64,000 nucleotides of DNA. It comes from Oceanobacillus sojae. Its GTDB lineage: Bacteria > Bacillota > Bacilli > Bacillales > Amphibacillaceae. The stretch spans positions 1,162,177-1,226,176 of the forward strand of contig NZ_LT727812.1 of the NCBI RefSeq assembly GCF_900162665.1, in the 5' to 3' direction. Below, one piece after another: positions 38,331 through 47,284 of this stretch (position 1 is its first letter; each line of letters begins with the position of its first letter). A program made the position numbers and the translations under genes. The notes beneath the pieces were generated by a model. That model did no database searches, was not told the DNA's origin, and saw only the letters and a program-made list of their open reading frames with translations.

Positions 38331-39521
38331 TTAAGATAGCTGCCAAGGAAATGGATTTCTGAACCTCGACCAATCCTCACTCATTTCTGACTCACTCAAC
38401 AAGCAGCGTTCTAAATCCTCCGTTATCTGCTCACGATCCAAATCCATTCCGATGAAAACGAGCTTGGTATGGCGGTCTCCAAATTCCGGATCCCACAAAT
38501 CTCTAACCTCCGGATTGTGCTCCAATATTTCCCGCTGTTGGACTTTTGGCAAGGAATCGACCCAATAAGCTAACGGCTCTACCTCGACAGAAGGGCCTGC
38601 CTGCGACAATAATAAAGCTAAATCATTATGTGTCGCACACCAGATAACGCCCTTCATCCGGACGATTTCTCTTGGTAAATCCTGATACCAGCTTACAAGT
38701 CTTTCCGTATGGAATGGCAATCTGGATCGATATACAAAAGAGCTGATTCCGTATTCTTCTGTTTCCGGCGTATGATTTTCAACTCCTGCATTTAATTCCT
38801 GCAGCCACCCTGCCGATTCACTAGCTTTCTCAAAATCAAATAAATTGGTATTAACGATTTCTTTTAAATCAACATTACAATGCTCGGTACGGATAATTTT
38901 TGCCTCCGGCTGTAAGGTACGAATGACTTTCTCCAGCTTTTCTAAATCTTCCTCTTTGACTAAATCCGTTTTATTGAGAATAAGTACATTACAGAATTCA
39001 ATCTGATCAATTAATAAATCAGCAATATTTCGTTCATCAACATCACTGACCGCCTGCTTCCGGTCAAGCAGTGAGTCCCCTGAACCAAAATCATGCCAGA
39101 AACGGTTCGCATCGACAACGGTAACCATTGTATCCAAACGGCAGTATTGTGTTAAATCAATCCCCATCGTATCATCAATATAAGAGAAGGTTTGCGCAAC
39201 CGGAATCGGTTCACTGATGCCAGAGGACTCAATCAGGATATGATCGAACTCTCCCTGTCTTACCAGCTTCTCAACCTCCACTAATAAATCCTCCCGCAAG
39301 GTACAGCAAATACAGCCATTGGACATTTCGACCAGCTTCTCTTCCGTACGTGAAAAACCGCCCTGGGTTTGAACCAGCTCACTATCAATGTTGACCTCAC
39401 TCATGTCATTGACGATGACCGCCACCTTTAACCCTTCCCGGTTATGTAAGACATGGTTTAATAAAGTTGTTTTTCCGGCTCCTAAATAGCCGCTTAATAC
39501 CGTAACAGGAATCTTCTTCAT
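38331..39521 (-). CDS. COG0523 zinc-type GTPase metallochaperone, second paralogue
   Basis: 396 residues. Walker [10 protein letters not shown] (11-19), CICC (70-73), NKTD, and a CobW_C domain. The sequence is close to the protein at 36576-37757 throughout, so the pair arose by duplication. GAGGAGGACAAGCAA precedes the ATG, 18 bp after the FeoB-like gene. Possible division of labour between clients is not visible from sequence. Confidence 0.93.
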   Translation of the reverse strand: MKKIPVTVLSGYLGAGKTTLLNHVLHNREGLKVAVIVNDMSEVNIDSELVQTQGGFSRTEEKLVEMSNGCICCTLREDLLVEVEKLVRQGEFDHILIESSGISEPIPVAQTFSYIDDTMGIDLTQYCRLDTMVTVVDANRFWHDFGSGDSLLDRKQAVSDVDERNIADLLIDQIEFCNVLILNKTDLVKEEDLEKLEKVIRTLQPEAKIIRTEHCNVDLKEIVNTNLFDFEKASESAGWLQELNAGVENHTPETEEYGISSFVYRSRLPFHTERLVSWYQDLPREIVRMKGVIWCATHNDLALLLSQAGPSVEVEPLAYWVDSLPKVQQREILEHNPEVRDLWDPEFGDRHTKLVFIGMDLDREQITEDLERCLLSESEMSEDWSRFRNPFPWQLS

Positions 39522-39539
39522 TTGCTTGTCCTCCTCTTT

Positions 39540-41213
39540 TTAAAATAAGAAATATAATCCCCCAGCAAGAATCGCTGCACTTACAACACTTGTCAGCATC
39601 TGTTTCCCGCCAATAGACAAGGAAGTTTTCCAGCCAAGCTCCCTGCCAATTGTAAATAACGTGACTAGACAGGCAGAAAGTGTCGATGCCAGGTAAACAA
39701 GAATAAAAATCTGACTGAGGGACATATCCATCAATAAACTGGCCTGTCCCTCATTTAAAACAAGCAGGCCATCTTTTCTGATAAAAGAAAAGATCAATCC
39801 CGGAGCTGCTTCTGCGGGCAGAGAAAAGAGATATAATACCGGCATTGCGAGCCAGCTGAAAATAGATAATACATTGATTGCCTGAAGTACAGACGCAACC
39901 AGGCAGATAACTAAAAATATCGGCATCGCCTGCAGCAAAAATTGTTTAATTGACCCGGCAACCTTCCAGGCAAACGCCTGCCAGTTTATTTTTTGAATAT
40001 AAGGAAGCGGAGCAGTACGGGTCAGTTCATTTGCCTCATCCCGGTTCCAAATTCTTGTGTGAATCGCTCCAACAATAAATAAGATAAATAAATAAGGAAT
40101 AAATAAAAGTGGAGCATGGGCTGCATTAAAGATAGACAGCGTTGCTCCGATTTGATAACTGCATGCAGAGCCAAATGCAATCAGCGAAACACAAGCAGTA
40201 CGGGTACAGCTGCTGCAGCCTCGGGTTTGGAAAACAGCGACAACATTGCAGCCGAATCCCGTGATAACAGGAAGTAAATCCCTGCCTGTCAAACCAATTT
40301 TACGAAGCCAGGGATCGAGCGCGTTCGTTACATGCTCCTGTATGCCCGTTTCCTCTGTCAAGCTAGTCATGATGCTAATCAGCAGAACAACAGGAAAAGC
40401 CCAGAGGAATGAATAAGATCCCAGCGTAATTAATCCGTAGTCCCCTATAAAAATATCAGCTAAAAACGGAGGTGCTTGTCCTACCCAAGAGGTAATTGGG
40501 TCAAGCACATACTGATCTGCAATAGGCTCCAGCCAGCTGACAAATAGATAGGCACCGAGTACAGGGAGTGCAAACATTGCCAGAATAAATAAACAAGCAA
40601 CTAACGGCCCTGCAATGGGCAGACGAAATATTGGAATTAACTGGTTAACGGGATGGGGAGAGTCAGGGAGAAAAGAAAGAATGCTCTTCGAAGCTCCCCA
40701 AACCCTTGCTTCCCCAATACATGTAATGATTTCTTCCTGCATTCTTTCATTCAGCGCTCTTGCATTGACCCAGACAACAGGGACCTGTAATAATTCCCGC
40801 ACCCGCTTTTGTTCAGCTTGGGTCGGAAGGTGTTTATCACTATGTGTTGCAATAATTGCCACCTTTCTCCCTTTCAAATCCAGTTCCTCATACAGATCCG
40901 TCACTTCTTCTTTCAAATTGGTCGCTTTCACTACTAATAAAATCGTTTTCTCCTCTTGAAAATGATCTAAAGTAAGCTGCGTATTTTTACTGTCTATATC
41001 CAATTGTAGTCCAGGTAAATCCGTTAACTGAATATGAGGATTTAATTTACAAAAAGCTTCTAAAGCAGCAGTTGTCGACCCTTTCACATTTCTTGCCAAT
41101 GCACTTTTTTCACCAGTTAATTCCCGGAACAGACCGGATTTCCCGACCGATTCAAACCCTATCAGCAATACTTCTGTTTGATTTAAAGAAGAAACCTCGC
41201 TGTAATCTAGCAT
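39540..41213 (-). CDS. FeoB-like GTPase-transporter with a cysteine cluster
   Basis: 557 residues, shorter than ordinary FeoB (roughly 650-750). An N-terminal G domain has GFESVGKS and DLPG, but the NKxD position reads THSD, so guanine specificity is doubtful. Two Gate-type membrane blocks follow. GFGCNVVAVFQTR matches the FeoB core, but is directly followed by GCSSCTRTAC, giving cysteines at about 333, 336 and 341. The ATG at 41213 overlaps the previous gene by seven bases and has GGAGA nine bases upstream. Zur-operon context suggests zinc rather than iron transport (inference). Confidence 0.82.
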   Translation of the reverse strand: MLDYSEVSSLNQTEVLLIGFESVGKSGLFRELTGEKSALARNVKGSTTAALEAFCKLNPHIQLTDLPGLQLDIDSKNTQLTLDHFQEEKTILLVVKATNLKEEVTDLYEELDLKGRKVAIIATHSDKHLPTQAEQKRVRELLQVPVVWVNARALNERMQEEIITCIGEARVWGASKSILSFLPDSPHPVNQLIPIFRLPIAGPLVACLFILAMFALPVLGAYLFVSWLEPIADQYVLDPITSWVGQAPPFLADIFIGDYGLITLGSYSFLWAFPVVLLISIMTSLTEETGIQEHVTNALDPWLRKIGLTGRDLLPVITGFGCNVVAVFQTRGCSSCTRTACVSLIAFGSACSYQIGATLSIFNAAHAPLLFIPYLFILFIVGAIHTRIWNRDEANELTRTAPLPYIQKINWQAFAWKVAGSIKQFLLQAMPIFLVICLVASVLQAINVLSIFSWLAMPVLYLFSLPAEAAPGLIFSFIRKDGLLVLNEGQASLLMDMSLSQIFILVYLASTLSACLVTLFTIGRELGWKTSLSIGGKQMLTSVVSAAILAGGLYFLF

Positions 41214-42316
41214 TGGCACATTTCTCCGCATGTTGAAAGATCATCTAAATAAAAGTTTTCCTGCTTATACATATCTAAAATAGATAAATCTAAATTTAAA
41301 TTCCGGCCAATCGTTTCAGCTATGACTGCATAGCGCTGGCGGAATTTATAAATATAACAGAAAATATGACTGTCATGCCGTAATTCAGGCCCTGCTAAGA
41401 ACAGACCAGATGTCAAAACCGATTCGTCCGTCTCATTAACGAGTACTTCATCATGCTTCCCGCGTGTGACTAAGTTTTCAATCAGAGTTGTACTCCCCTT
41501 AAAACCTGTTGCCAGGATAGGCTTTTCCGGAGTGAAGTATGCTTTTCCATCTGTCGTATATACATCATATCCGGAAGCACTCTCTGCAATCCCGGTAACT
41601 GCTGTATTGCCCACAACAGTTATTACATTCGCATTAATTAAAGGACGTACCCGATTATAGGTATAGACAGACAAAGCAATACTCGGATCACTGGTATCCT
41701 GCTCCCATGTATTCGTCCTGGCAATGACGGTAGACTTTTTGCCAAGCTTACCTAATTGATAGGCAGCATCCATACCGCTTTCATACCCGCCGATAACGAT
41801 AAAGTCATCTCCGTCTACTTCTTCCCACGATGAAACCAGACTATTATGCATCGCAAGTTCTGCGCCAGGAAAAGGTCTTAAATTGGGATATTGGTATTGA
41901 CCAGCTGCCCAAACCACATAACGGCTCTGATAAAGACCAGCTGATGTGTCCAGCGAAAATACAGAACCTTTCTTGTTTACATGCTTCACTTGAACACCTT
42001 TTTTAATTGGGACGGTGAAATGCTCGGCCAGTAAATTCAGATACTTTGCATAATCGGCTCCAGTAGGATGCTCCGAATCAAGCGTATAAGCTGGTGAAGT
42101 TTTCGGAGCTATCGCATTTAAGTCTGTTTGTCCAAACCCTTGTGCTGGAAAAGAAGGTGTAATAAATCGCATTTCCTTTGGCCAGCTCAAAAAAGAAGCC
42201 CCGATATCCTCTTTTTCCAGAACCAGACAGGATGCGTTCATTTGCTTCAATATAGACGCAACACCAATACCTGAAGGGCCGGCCCCTACAATAATGACAT
42301 CATATATATTCTCCAT
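41207..42316 (-). CDS. NAD(P)/FAD-binding flavoprotein, first gene of the Zur operon
   Basis: 369 residues, CzcO/monooxygenase-like two-dinucleotide-binding protein. FAD motif VGAGPSGIG near the start, second glycine motif VIGGYESGMDAAYQL, and a late ATGFKG. The C-terminus ends CGEMCQC, three cysteines in the last seven residues, resembling a metal-binding tail. I start at 42316, after GGGAGGG. Thirteen to thirty bases upstream lies a Zur box. Its reaction is unknown; a reductive step in metal handling is conceivable. Confidence 0.82.
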   Translation of the reverse strand: MENIYDVIIVGAGPSGIGVASILKQMNASCLVLEKEDIGASFLSWPKEMRFITPSFPAQGFGQTDLNAIAPKTSPAYTLDSEHPTGADYAKYLNLLAEHFTVPIKKGVQVKHVNKKGSVFSLDTSAGLYQSRYVVWAAGQYQYPNLRPFPGAELAMHNSLVSSWEEVDGDDFIVIGGYESGMDAAYQLGKLGKKSTVIARTNTWEQDTSDPSIALSVYTYNRVRPLINANVITVVGNTAVTGIAESASGYDVYTTDGKAYFTPEKPILATGFKGSTTLIENLVTRGKHDEVLVNETDESVLTSGLFLAGPELRHDSHIFCYIYKFRQRYAVIAETIGRNLNLDLSILDMYKQENFYLDDLSTCGEMCQC

Positions 42317-42331
42317 CGTCACCCTCCCAAA

Positions 42332-42346
42332 ACGTAATGATTACGG
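42332..42346. promoter_or_regulatory. Zur box before the flavoprotein/FeoB-like operon
   Basis: ACGTAATGATTACGG contains the perfect core CGTAAT-G-ATTACG of the B. subtilis-type 7-1-7 Zur operator. It lies 16 bp upstream of the first ATG of the operon and 16 bp before the end of the third COG0523 gene. No strong -35/-10 pair is evident beside it. Confidence 0.88.
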
Positions 42347-42361
42347 TTAAAACACTAAAAA

Positions 42362-43327
42362 TTAAGCAAGGCAATATTGAAAGCCTTTTTCCAATTCTTC
42401 CTGGTCAAGATGCTTTCCAATAAATACAACCTCGCTTTGCCTTTTTTCACCCTTCTTCCATACATCACCCTCTGTACCTGCAAACAGCATATGCACTCCT
42501 TGAAACACAACTTTTTTATCAAGCTGTTTAATGGAAAGCACACCTTTGTAGCGGTATAGACTTTCTCCTTTTATACGGACCAGATAGGCAAACCATTTAT
42601 TCACTTTATCCAAGTCGAGCGGACGGTCTTCCTGGAATACAAAAGATGTCACTTGATGATTATGATGATGGTGATGTGTTTCTTTTAACAGATTAGGATC
42701 AATGTTCAATGCATGATCTAAATCAAAGGATTTTTTCCCTATTAAATCTTCGGTTTCTACATTTCCATAAGTCGTATGAAACTGCTTTGCATTTGGATTC
42801 ATTTGCAAAAGCTGCTGTTCGAGCTCCCTTTTTTCAGCTTCTGAAATCAGGTCTGTCTTATTTACAAGCAAAACATCAGCAAAAGCAATCTGCTGCGCCG
42901 GCTCTTCTTCCTGCAGGTGCTGCCCGATATGCTTGGCGTCTACCATGGTAATCACACTGTCGATTTCAAAGGAATCTGCAGTCTTCTCATCCATTAAAAA
43001 GGTTTGGATAACCGGAGCAGGATTAGCCATGCCTGTTGTTTCAATAACAACACGGTCCAGCTTGTCTTCCTGTTTCATTAAATTATCTAATAAGTTAATT
43101 AAGTCGCCCCGTACATTACAGCAAATACAGCCACTGTTTATTTCAATAATTTCTTCTTTTGTTGATACCACCAAATGACTGTCAATCGAAGTGTCTCCAA
43201 ATTCATTAATAATGACTGCAACCTTTTGATCAGAAAGGTCATGTAACAGCTTATTTAGCAGCGTTGTTTTACCAGCGCCCAGAAAGCCGGTTAAAATAGT
43301 TACTGGAATGGGTGTCTTTTGTGACAA
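42362..43327 (-). CDS. COG0523 GTPase with histidine run (third paralogue)
   Basis: 321 residues, of another COG0523 subfamily than the other two. Walker [10 protein letters not shown] (14-22), CICC (67-70), NKTD (156-159) and a His-rich linker ETHHHHHNH (216-224). Start is TTG with AAGGAGG upstream. It lies between the rpsN2 terminator and the Zur box at 42332-42346 and has no Zur box of its own, so it may depend on read-through from the rpsN2 promoter. Confidence 0.9.
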   Translation of the reverse strand: MSQKTPIPVTILTGFLGAGKTTLLNKLLHDLSDQKVAVIINEFGDTSIDSHLVVSTKEEIIEINSGCICCNVRGDLINLLDNLMKQEDKLDRVVIETTGMANPAPVIQTFLMDEKTADSFEIDSVITMVDAKHIGQHLQEEEPAQQIAFADVLLVNKTDLISEAEKRELEQQLLQMNPNAKQFHTTYGNVETEDLIGKKSFDLDHALNIDPNLLKETHHHHHNHQVTSFVFQEDRPLDLDKVNKWFAYLVRIKGESLYRYKGVLSIKQLDKKVVFQGVHMLFAGTEGDVWKKGEKRQSEVVFIGKHLDQEELEKGFQYCLA

Positions 43328-43437
43328 TACTTTCCCTCCTTATGCATTACATCATATGTACACGAAAGAAAATGTTTGTTATCGCCTGTCATTGACGAAT
43401 GTCCATTTTCCTTCATGTCCCCTATGGTCTGGTATCG

Positions 43438-43476
43438 GAAAAATAACACGGTGACAAATGAGGCCGTATTATTTTC
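43438..43476 (-). terminator. Terminator or attenuator after rpsN2
   Basis: On the minus strand AAATAATACGG pairs with CCGTGTTATTT, followed by TTCC. It begins 13 bp after the rpsN2 stop. Leaky termination would let the next COG0523 gene be transcribed. Confidence 0.7.
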
Positions 43477-43488
43477 CCCAAGCCTGTG

Positions 43489-43758
43489 TTACCAGCTTGC
43501 TTTTTTCACGCCCGGCACTTGGCCTTTATGCGCATATTCTCTAAAAGCAATACGGGACATGCCGAATTTACGCATATAACCGCGTGGTCTGCCTGTTACT
43601 TCACAACGGCTTTTTAAACGTGTCGGTGAAGAATCCCGGGGCAGCTTACGAAGGGCTTCATAATCCCCTTTTTCTTTTAACTCTCTTCTTATTTCAGCAT
43701 ATTGTTCAACCATTTTCTGGCGTTTTTTCTCTTTTGCAATTTTAGACTTTTTAGCCAT
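43489..43758 (-). CDS. rpsN: Zinc-independent ribosomal protein S14 (RpsN2/YhzA type)
   Basis: 89 residues. The sequence [14 protein letters not shown] and [19 protein letters not shown] is S14, but only one cysteine remains, so the CxxC...CxxC zinc ribbon of the short form is absent. This is the C-minus form that replaces zinc-binding S14 under zinc starvation in Bacillus. A consensus Zur box lies 55 bp upstream. AAAGGAG precedes the ATG. Confidence 0.95.
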   Translation of the reverse strand: MAKKSKIAKEKKRQKMVEQYAEIRRELKEKGDYEALRKLPRDSSPTRLKSRCEVTGRPRGYMRKFGMSRIAFREYAHKGQVPGVKKASW

Positions 43759-43812
43759 TTTAAACTTACTCCTTTCGATGTTACCTATTTATTTTATTTC
43801 TTAACAATTAAA

Positions 43813-43827
43813 TCGTAATGATTACGA
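43813..43827. promoter_or_regulatory. Zur box of rpsN2
   Basis: TCGTAAT-G-ATTACGA is a perfect 7-1-7 Zur operator. It starts about ten bases downstream of the -10 element on the minus strand, a repressing position. Confidence 0.93.
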
Positions 43828-43836
43828 ATAAAACTC

Positions 43837-43865
43837 ATTATAAACTATTTTACTATTTGTGTAAA
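43837..43865 (-). promoter_or_regulatory. rpsN2 promoter
   Basis: Minus strand: -35 TTTACA (43860-43865), -10 TATAAT (43837-43842), spacer 17. Confidence 0.75.
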
Positions 43866-44058
43866 CAGTAATTATTATGATTTACATTCCAATTTAATTA
43901 CCTGCTCTTTTCAGTTGATGAAAAACCTTGAAATGATTAGATATAGGATTAAAGAAAAGGTTCCGTTATAATGAAATGAGTACAATTTAAATCAATTAAA
44001 AGAAATTAATAAAGTTGCAATATAATATAGAAAAATCAACGCCCTGGGGGAATCATAA

Positions 44059-44469
44059 ATGAAACTAGTCAAAGGGAAATACAATGAAGCGAAGATATTC
44101 ACAGATTTAGCCGATGAAAGTGCTATACAGCAAGGACAAGATATGTGCGATACAGACTTTCTAGAAGGAACAAAAATTAGAATGATGCCTGATCTTCACA
44201 AGGGAAAAGGGTGCACAATCGGTACAACAATGCTCTTGAAGGAAAATGTCGTTCCGGAGCATGTCGGGGTCGATATCGGCTGTGGGATCAGTCATATTGA
44301 ATTAGATGAAGCTCCAGGAGCATATAAAAATATCGAGGATATTCTGGGTAATATTGGTGATACAGTAGATGTACTTGAAATAATCAAGCCAGTTTATAAT
44401 TTTAAAGGCATTGAAGAGCCTTTTTGGCTGAAAAACAAAAAAGAAAATAAGTGTTATAAATTCATATAA
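44059..44469 (+). pseudogene. rtcB: Internally deleted rtcB (RNA ligase) remnant
   Basis: 136 residues where RtcB ligases have about 400. Residues 1-90 match an RtcB N-terminus, with KIRMMPDLHKGKGCTIGTTM and HVGVDIGCGISHIEL, which carry metal ligands. After about residue 95 the text jumps to DTVDVLEIIKPVYNFKG, which looks like an RtcB C-terminus, and then runs on for some 20 unrelated residues. An in-frame internal deletion explains this. Catalysis is not expected, since the histidine nucleophile region is missing. GGGGG lies eight bases before the ATG, so it may still be translated. Confidence 0.72.
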
Positions 44470-44520
44470 TCATTTGTCAAACATGATGTGTGATAATCAT
44501 GTTTGACAAATGATTTTTTT
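44468..44520. terminator. Strong terminator after the rtcB remnant
   Basis: AATCATTTGTCAAACATGAT is complementary to ATCATGTTTGACAAATGATT, a near-perfect stem of about 19 bp followed by TTTTTT on the plus strand. Confidence 0.9.
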
Positions 44521-44590
44521 CCTTCATCTATATAAGGTTTTATTTTAAAAGTTAAACTAATTATTCGTAATTCAAATTTAGACCTATGCT

Positions 44591-46681
44591 TTATTCTTCG
44601 TCTTCAGCTTCTTCATCATGCTCTTCCTTAATTTCAAAATAGGAATCTAAAATTCGCTCTCCGGCTTTTAAATTAATTTGATCTCCTTCTCCAATTCCAA
44701 CATGTGGTACCACCACAGCAAAAGCCACCTCTGGATCATCAAATGGTGCATATCCGACCAGTGTTAAATTATTAAGATCAAACCGTTCTCCATCAACGAA
44801 TTCAAAAGACTCCGCTGTACCTGTCTTCCCTGCCGGATCATAGGATTTATTTTGAAAATAATCGTTTCCTGTTCCCTGTGAGCCTTGATAGGAGAGGCGG
44901 AATCCTTCCTGTACACGGTTGATTTCATCATTTGTCATATCAATTCGGTTCATCGTCGTTGTACTGGAAGAATAATACAATGGACCAAGCTCATCCATAG
45001 AATCGACTGGTTCACGTGCTTCCTTTAGGAAATGAGGCTGAACGCGATAGCCGTCATTGGCAATGGTTGATACATATTGGGCAAGCTGTAAGGTTGTATA
45101 TGTATCATATTGTCCAATGGCAAAATCAAGCAGATTTCCTGGATTATCTGGCACCTGTCCTCTTAAACCAGTACTCTCCTGTGGATAGTCCACTCCAGTT
45201 GTCGAACCAAGTCCAAATTGATTGAAATAATTTTGCAGGGTTTGTAACGTTTCTCCCATGTTTATATCTAAATTAGCATTCTGCGGCATTGGATGACGAT
45301 AGTCCCCTCCCAAACGCAGGGTTACATAGAACATATACACGTTTGAGGACCTTTCCAATGCTGTTAAGTCATTTACCGTCCCCATATCTTGCACGGATCG
45401 TTTCACTTCCGTCCCTGCCAGCTGCATTGGTGCATCATTAAAAGTTTCCCCTGGAGAAATAACACCCGAATCATATCCGGCCAGGATTGTTGCCCCTTTA
45501 ATACTGGAACCTGGTTCATGTGCATTAGTCAACGTCGTAAGCCCGGCATTATTATTATATTCATCATTCTCGGTATCATATTCCACACCAGAAGTAGCTA
45601 ACAGTTCTCCCGTTCTCGGATTCATAACGACTGCATAAGCATTGGTTGCAAATCGATTCTCATAAGAATTGCCTGCTTTCATCGATTGAAATTCATCTAA
45701 TAAGATATCATCCACTTCCTGCTGAAATTCCAAGTCTGTTGTTAAAACCAAGTCCTTTCCCCGTTCTCCCTCAACAATCGTTTCAGAGCCAATAATGGAC
45801 CCATTTTGGCTTGTCGTATATTGAATTTGTTCCTTTCGTCCTCTCAGGAAGTCTTCATATTCTTCTTCCAGTCCGCTCCTGCCTACACGATCATTGCGGC
45901 TGTATCCTGTCGTTAAATAGGCATCCAGATCCTCTGCCGGAATCCCTTCTTCCTGACTTGAAATATTCCCTAGAATACTGGTTAATGTTTCTTCATTTGG
46001 ATAAACACGATCCCAATCGGTAGAAGCATTGACCCCCGGCAACTGATCCAGATTTTCCGCCACAGCAGCATATTCTTCTGCTGTGACATCTTCATTTTTT
46101 ACAACCTGCGGCGTGAGCGCATAGGCATTATCCAATTCCTTTTTTATCGCAATAATTTCTAGTTCATCTTCGGAAAAGTCGGCAATTTCTTCATCGGTAA
46201 TTAATTCAAGGGTCGCATCATAAACTTCCCCATTATCCATCTCTTCAGTATCTATTGCCTCTAATCGCTTTTCTATTTCTTCATCATGAAGCAATAGATA
46301 GTATTCGCGTTTGTCTCTTTCTGTTATCTGATCCATTGTTTGTTCATCCCGCATATCAATATATTGCGCTAATGTTTTCGCTACTTCCAAACGTTCCTCT
46401 GCCTGGACCCCGTTAGAAGGCGTATACGTAATGGAATACATTGCTTCATTATCCACAATCAGTTCGCCATTGGTATCATAAATCTTCCCCCGGGGCACGG
46501 GGATATCAACCGTATCTAGATTGGTTCTTTCAATCTCTTCCTGGTAAGAATCTCCATTTAAAATTTGAACAACTCCCAATTGAAATATCAGTGCTGAAAA
46601 TAAGATGAAGATGGCAAAGAAAAGGATATTCATACGAGTCAGGAGCGGGGCGCGTTTTTTCTTGTTTTTCTTGTTTATCAC
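44591..46681 (-). CDS. Class B penicillin-binding protein (PbpA/PbpH type)
   Basis: 696 residues, the size of B. subtilis PBP2A (PbpA) and PbpH. A basic N-terminus and one membrane anchor (about 15-37) precede a dimerisation domain (RGKIYDTNGELIVDN) and a transpeptidase domain with SSIK (from EPGSSIKGAT), SSN and KTGTAE motifs. It crosslinks peptidoglycan, probably in side-wall synthesis. The C-terminus is strongly acidic (EEHDEEAEDEE). Start is GTG after AAGGAGG. Confidence 0.93.
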   Translation of the reverse strand: MINKKNKKKRAPLLTRMNILFFAIFILFSALIFQLGVVQILNGDSYQEEIERTNLDTVDIPVPRGKIYDTNGELIVDNEAMYSITYTPSNGVQAEERLEVAKTLAQYIDMRDEQTMDQITERDKREYYLLLHDEEIEKRLEAIDTEEMDNGEVYDATLELITDEEIADFSEDELEIIAIKKELDNAYALTPQVVKNEDVTAEEYAAVAENLDQLPGVNASTDWDRVYPNEETLTSILGNISSQEEGIPAEDLDAYLTTGYSRNDRVGRSGLEEEYEDFLRGRKEQIQYTTSQNGSIIGSETIVEGERGKDLVLTTDLEFQQEVDDILLDEFQSMKAGNSYENRFATNAYAVVMNPRTGELLATSGVEYDTENDEYNNNAGLTTLTNAHEPGSSIKGATILAGYDSGVISPGETFNDAPMQLAGTEVKRSVQDMGTVNDLTALERSSNVYMFYVTLRLGGDYRHPMPQNANLDINMGETLQTLQNYFNQFGLGSTTGVDYPQESTGLRGQVPDNPGNLLDFAIGQYDTYTTLQLAQYVSTIANDGYRVQPHFLKEAREPVDSMDELGPLYYSSSTTTMNRIDMTNDEINRVQEGFRLSYQGSQGTGNDYFQNKSYDPAGKTGTAESFEFVDGERFDLNNLTLVGYAPFDDPEVAFAVVVPHVGIGEGDQINLKAGERILDSYFEIKEEHDEEAEDEE

Positions 46682-47284
46682 TTTTTACCTCCTTCGTGCT
46701 TTGTTAAGCTTTTTATAAATATTTAATCAGCAGTTGATGAAACAGACAGCTGCCGTTGATTATTCCTGCCTTAGTTAGTAAATCTTACTATATGTAACCC
46801 CCTTCAGGTCAATTAATAAAGCAGAAATTTCTAATAGGAAATAACTATCCCAAATATATAAAATCACTATATTTTATATGATTATTGATTATGTTCAATC
46901 TAATTTTAAATACGAAAGGTACACTATTTTCCCTCCTAAGATTAATATATTTACCCTATTCCACAAGAAGAAAAAAACAAACCATTTATAAATTCCAAGG
47001 CTTATCATTTTGGATCTAAATGAATAATTTCAAAAACCTCTAAAGCTTTTTTCTGAGAGCTTCAGAGGTTTTCTTTGCTGTTAATAAAGTTAGTTATAAT
47101 CTGTAGTATTCATCGTCAATCTTAGTTTTATATTCTTCTACTTATTATCGATATGCAGCAGGCTTGTCTCCATCTGTGTTGGGCTGGCTAATACCAAGTT
47201 AAAGGAGGCAATATTTATGAGGTACGGATATTTTTTCTTTTCCATTACATCAAATCCTTGAACGCTAAATAACAAAAACACTAT
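46682..47284. other. Long AT-rich intergenic region upstream of the PBP gene
   Basis: It contains the terminator at 47032-47073 and otherwise no supported gene. Sequence at 47160-47280 shows no clear homology to me. The region probably lost coding content, as it borders decayed genes. Confidence 0.45.
47032..47073 (-). terminator. Terminator downstream of the decayed MFS gene
   Basis: AAAACCTCT-AAGCT pairs with AGCTT-AGAGGTTTT. The minus strand continues with TTTTT. It lies about 210 bp beyond the MFS stop. Confidence 0.75.

Noticed and set aside
43441-43474. Zur-type or other operator before the third COG0523 gene
   Set aside because: The dyad AAATAA-ACGG/CCGT-TTATTT has a 12-base loop and a T-run on the minus strand, so it fits a terminator after rpsN2.
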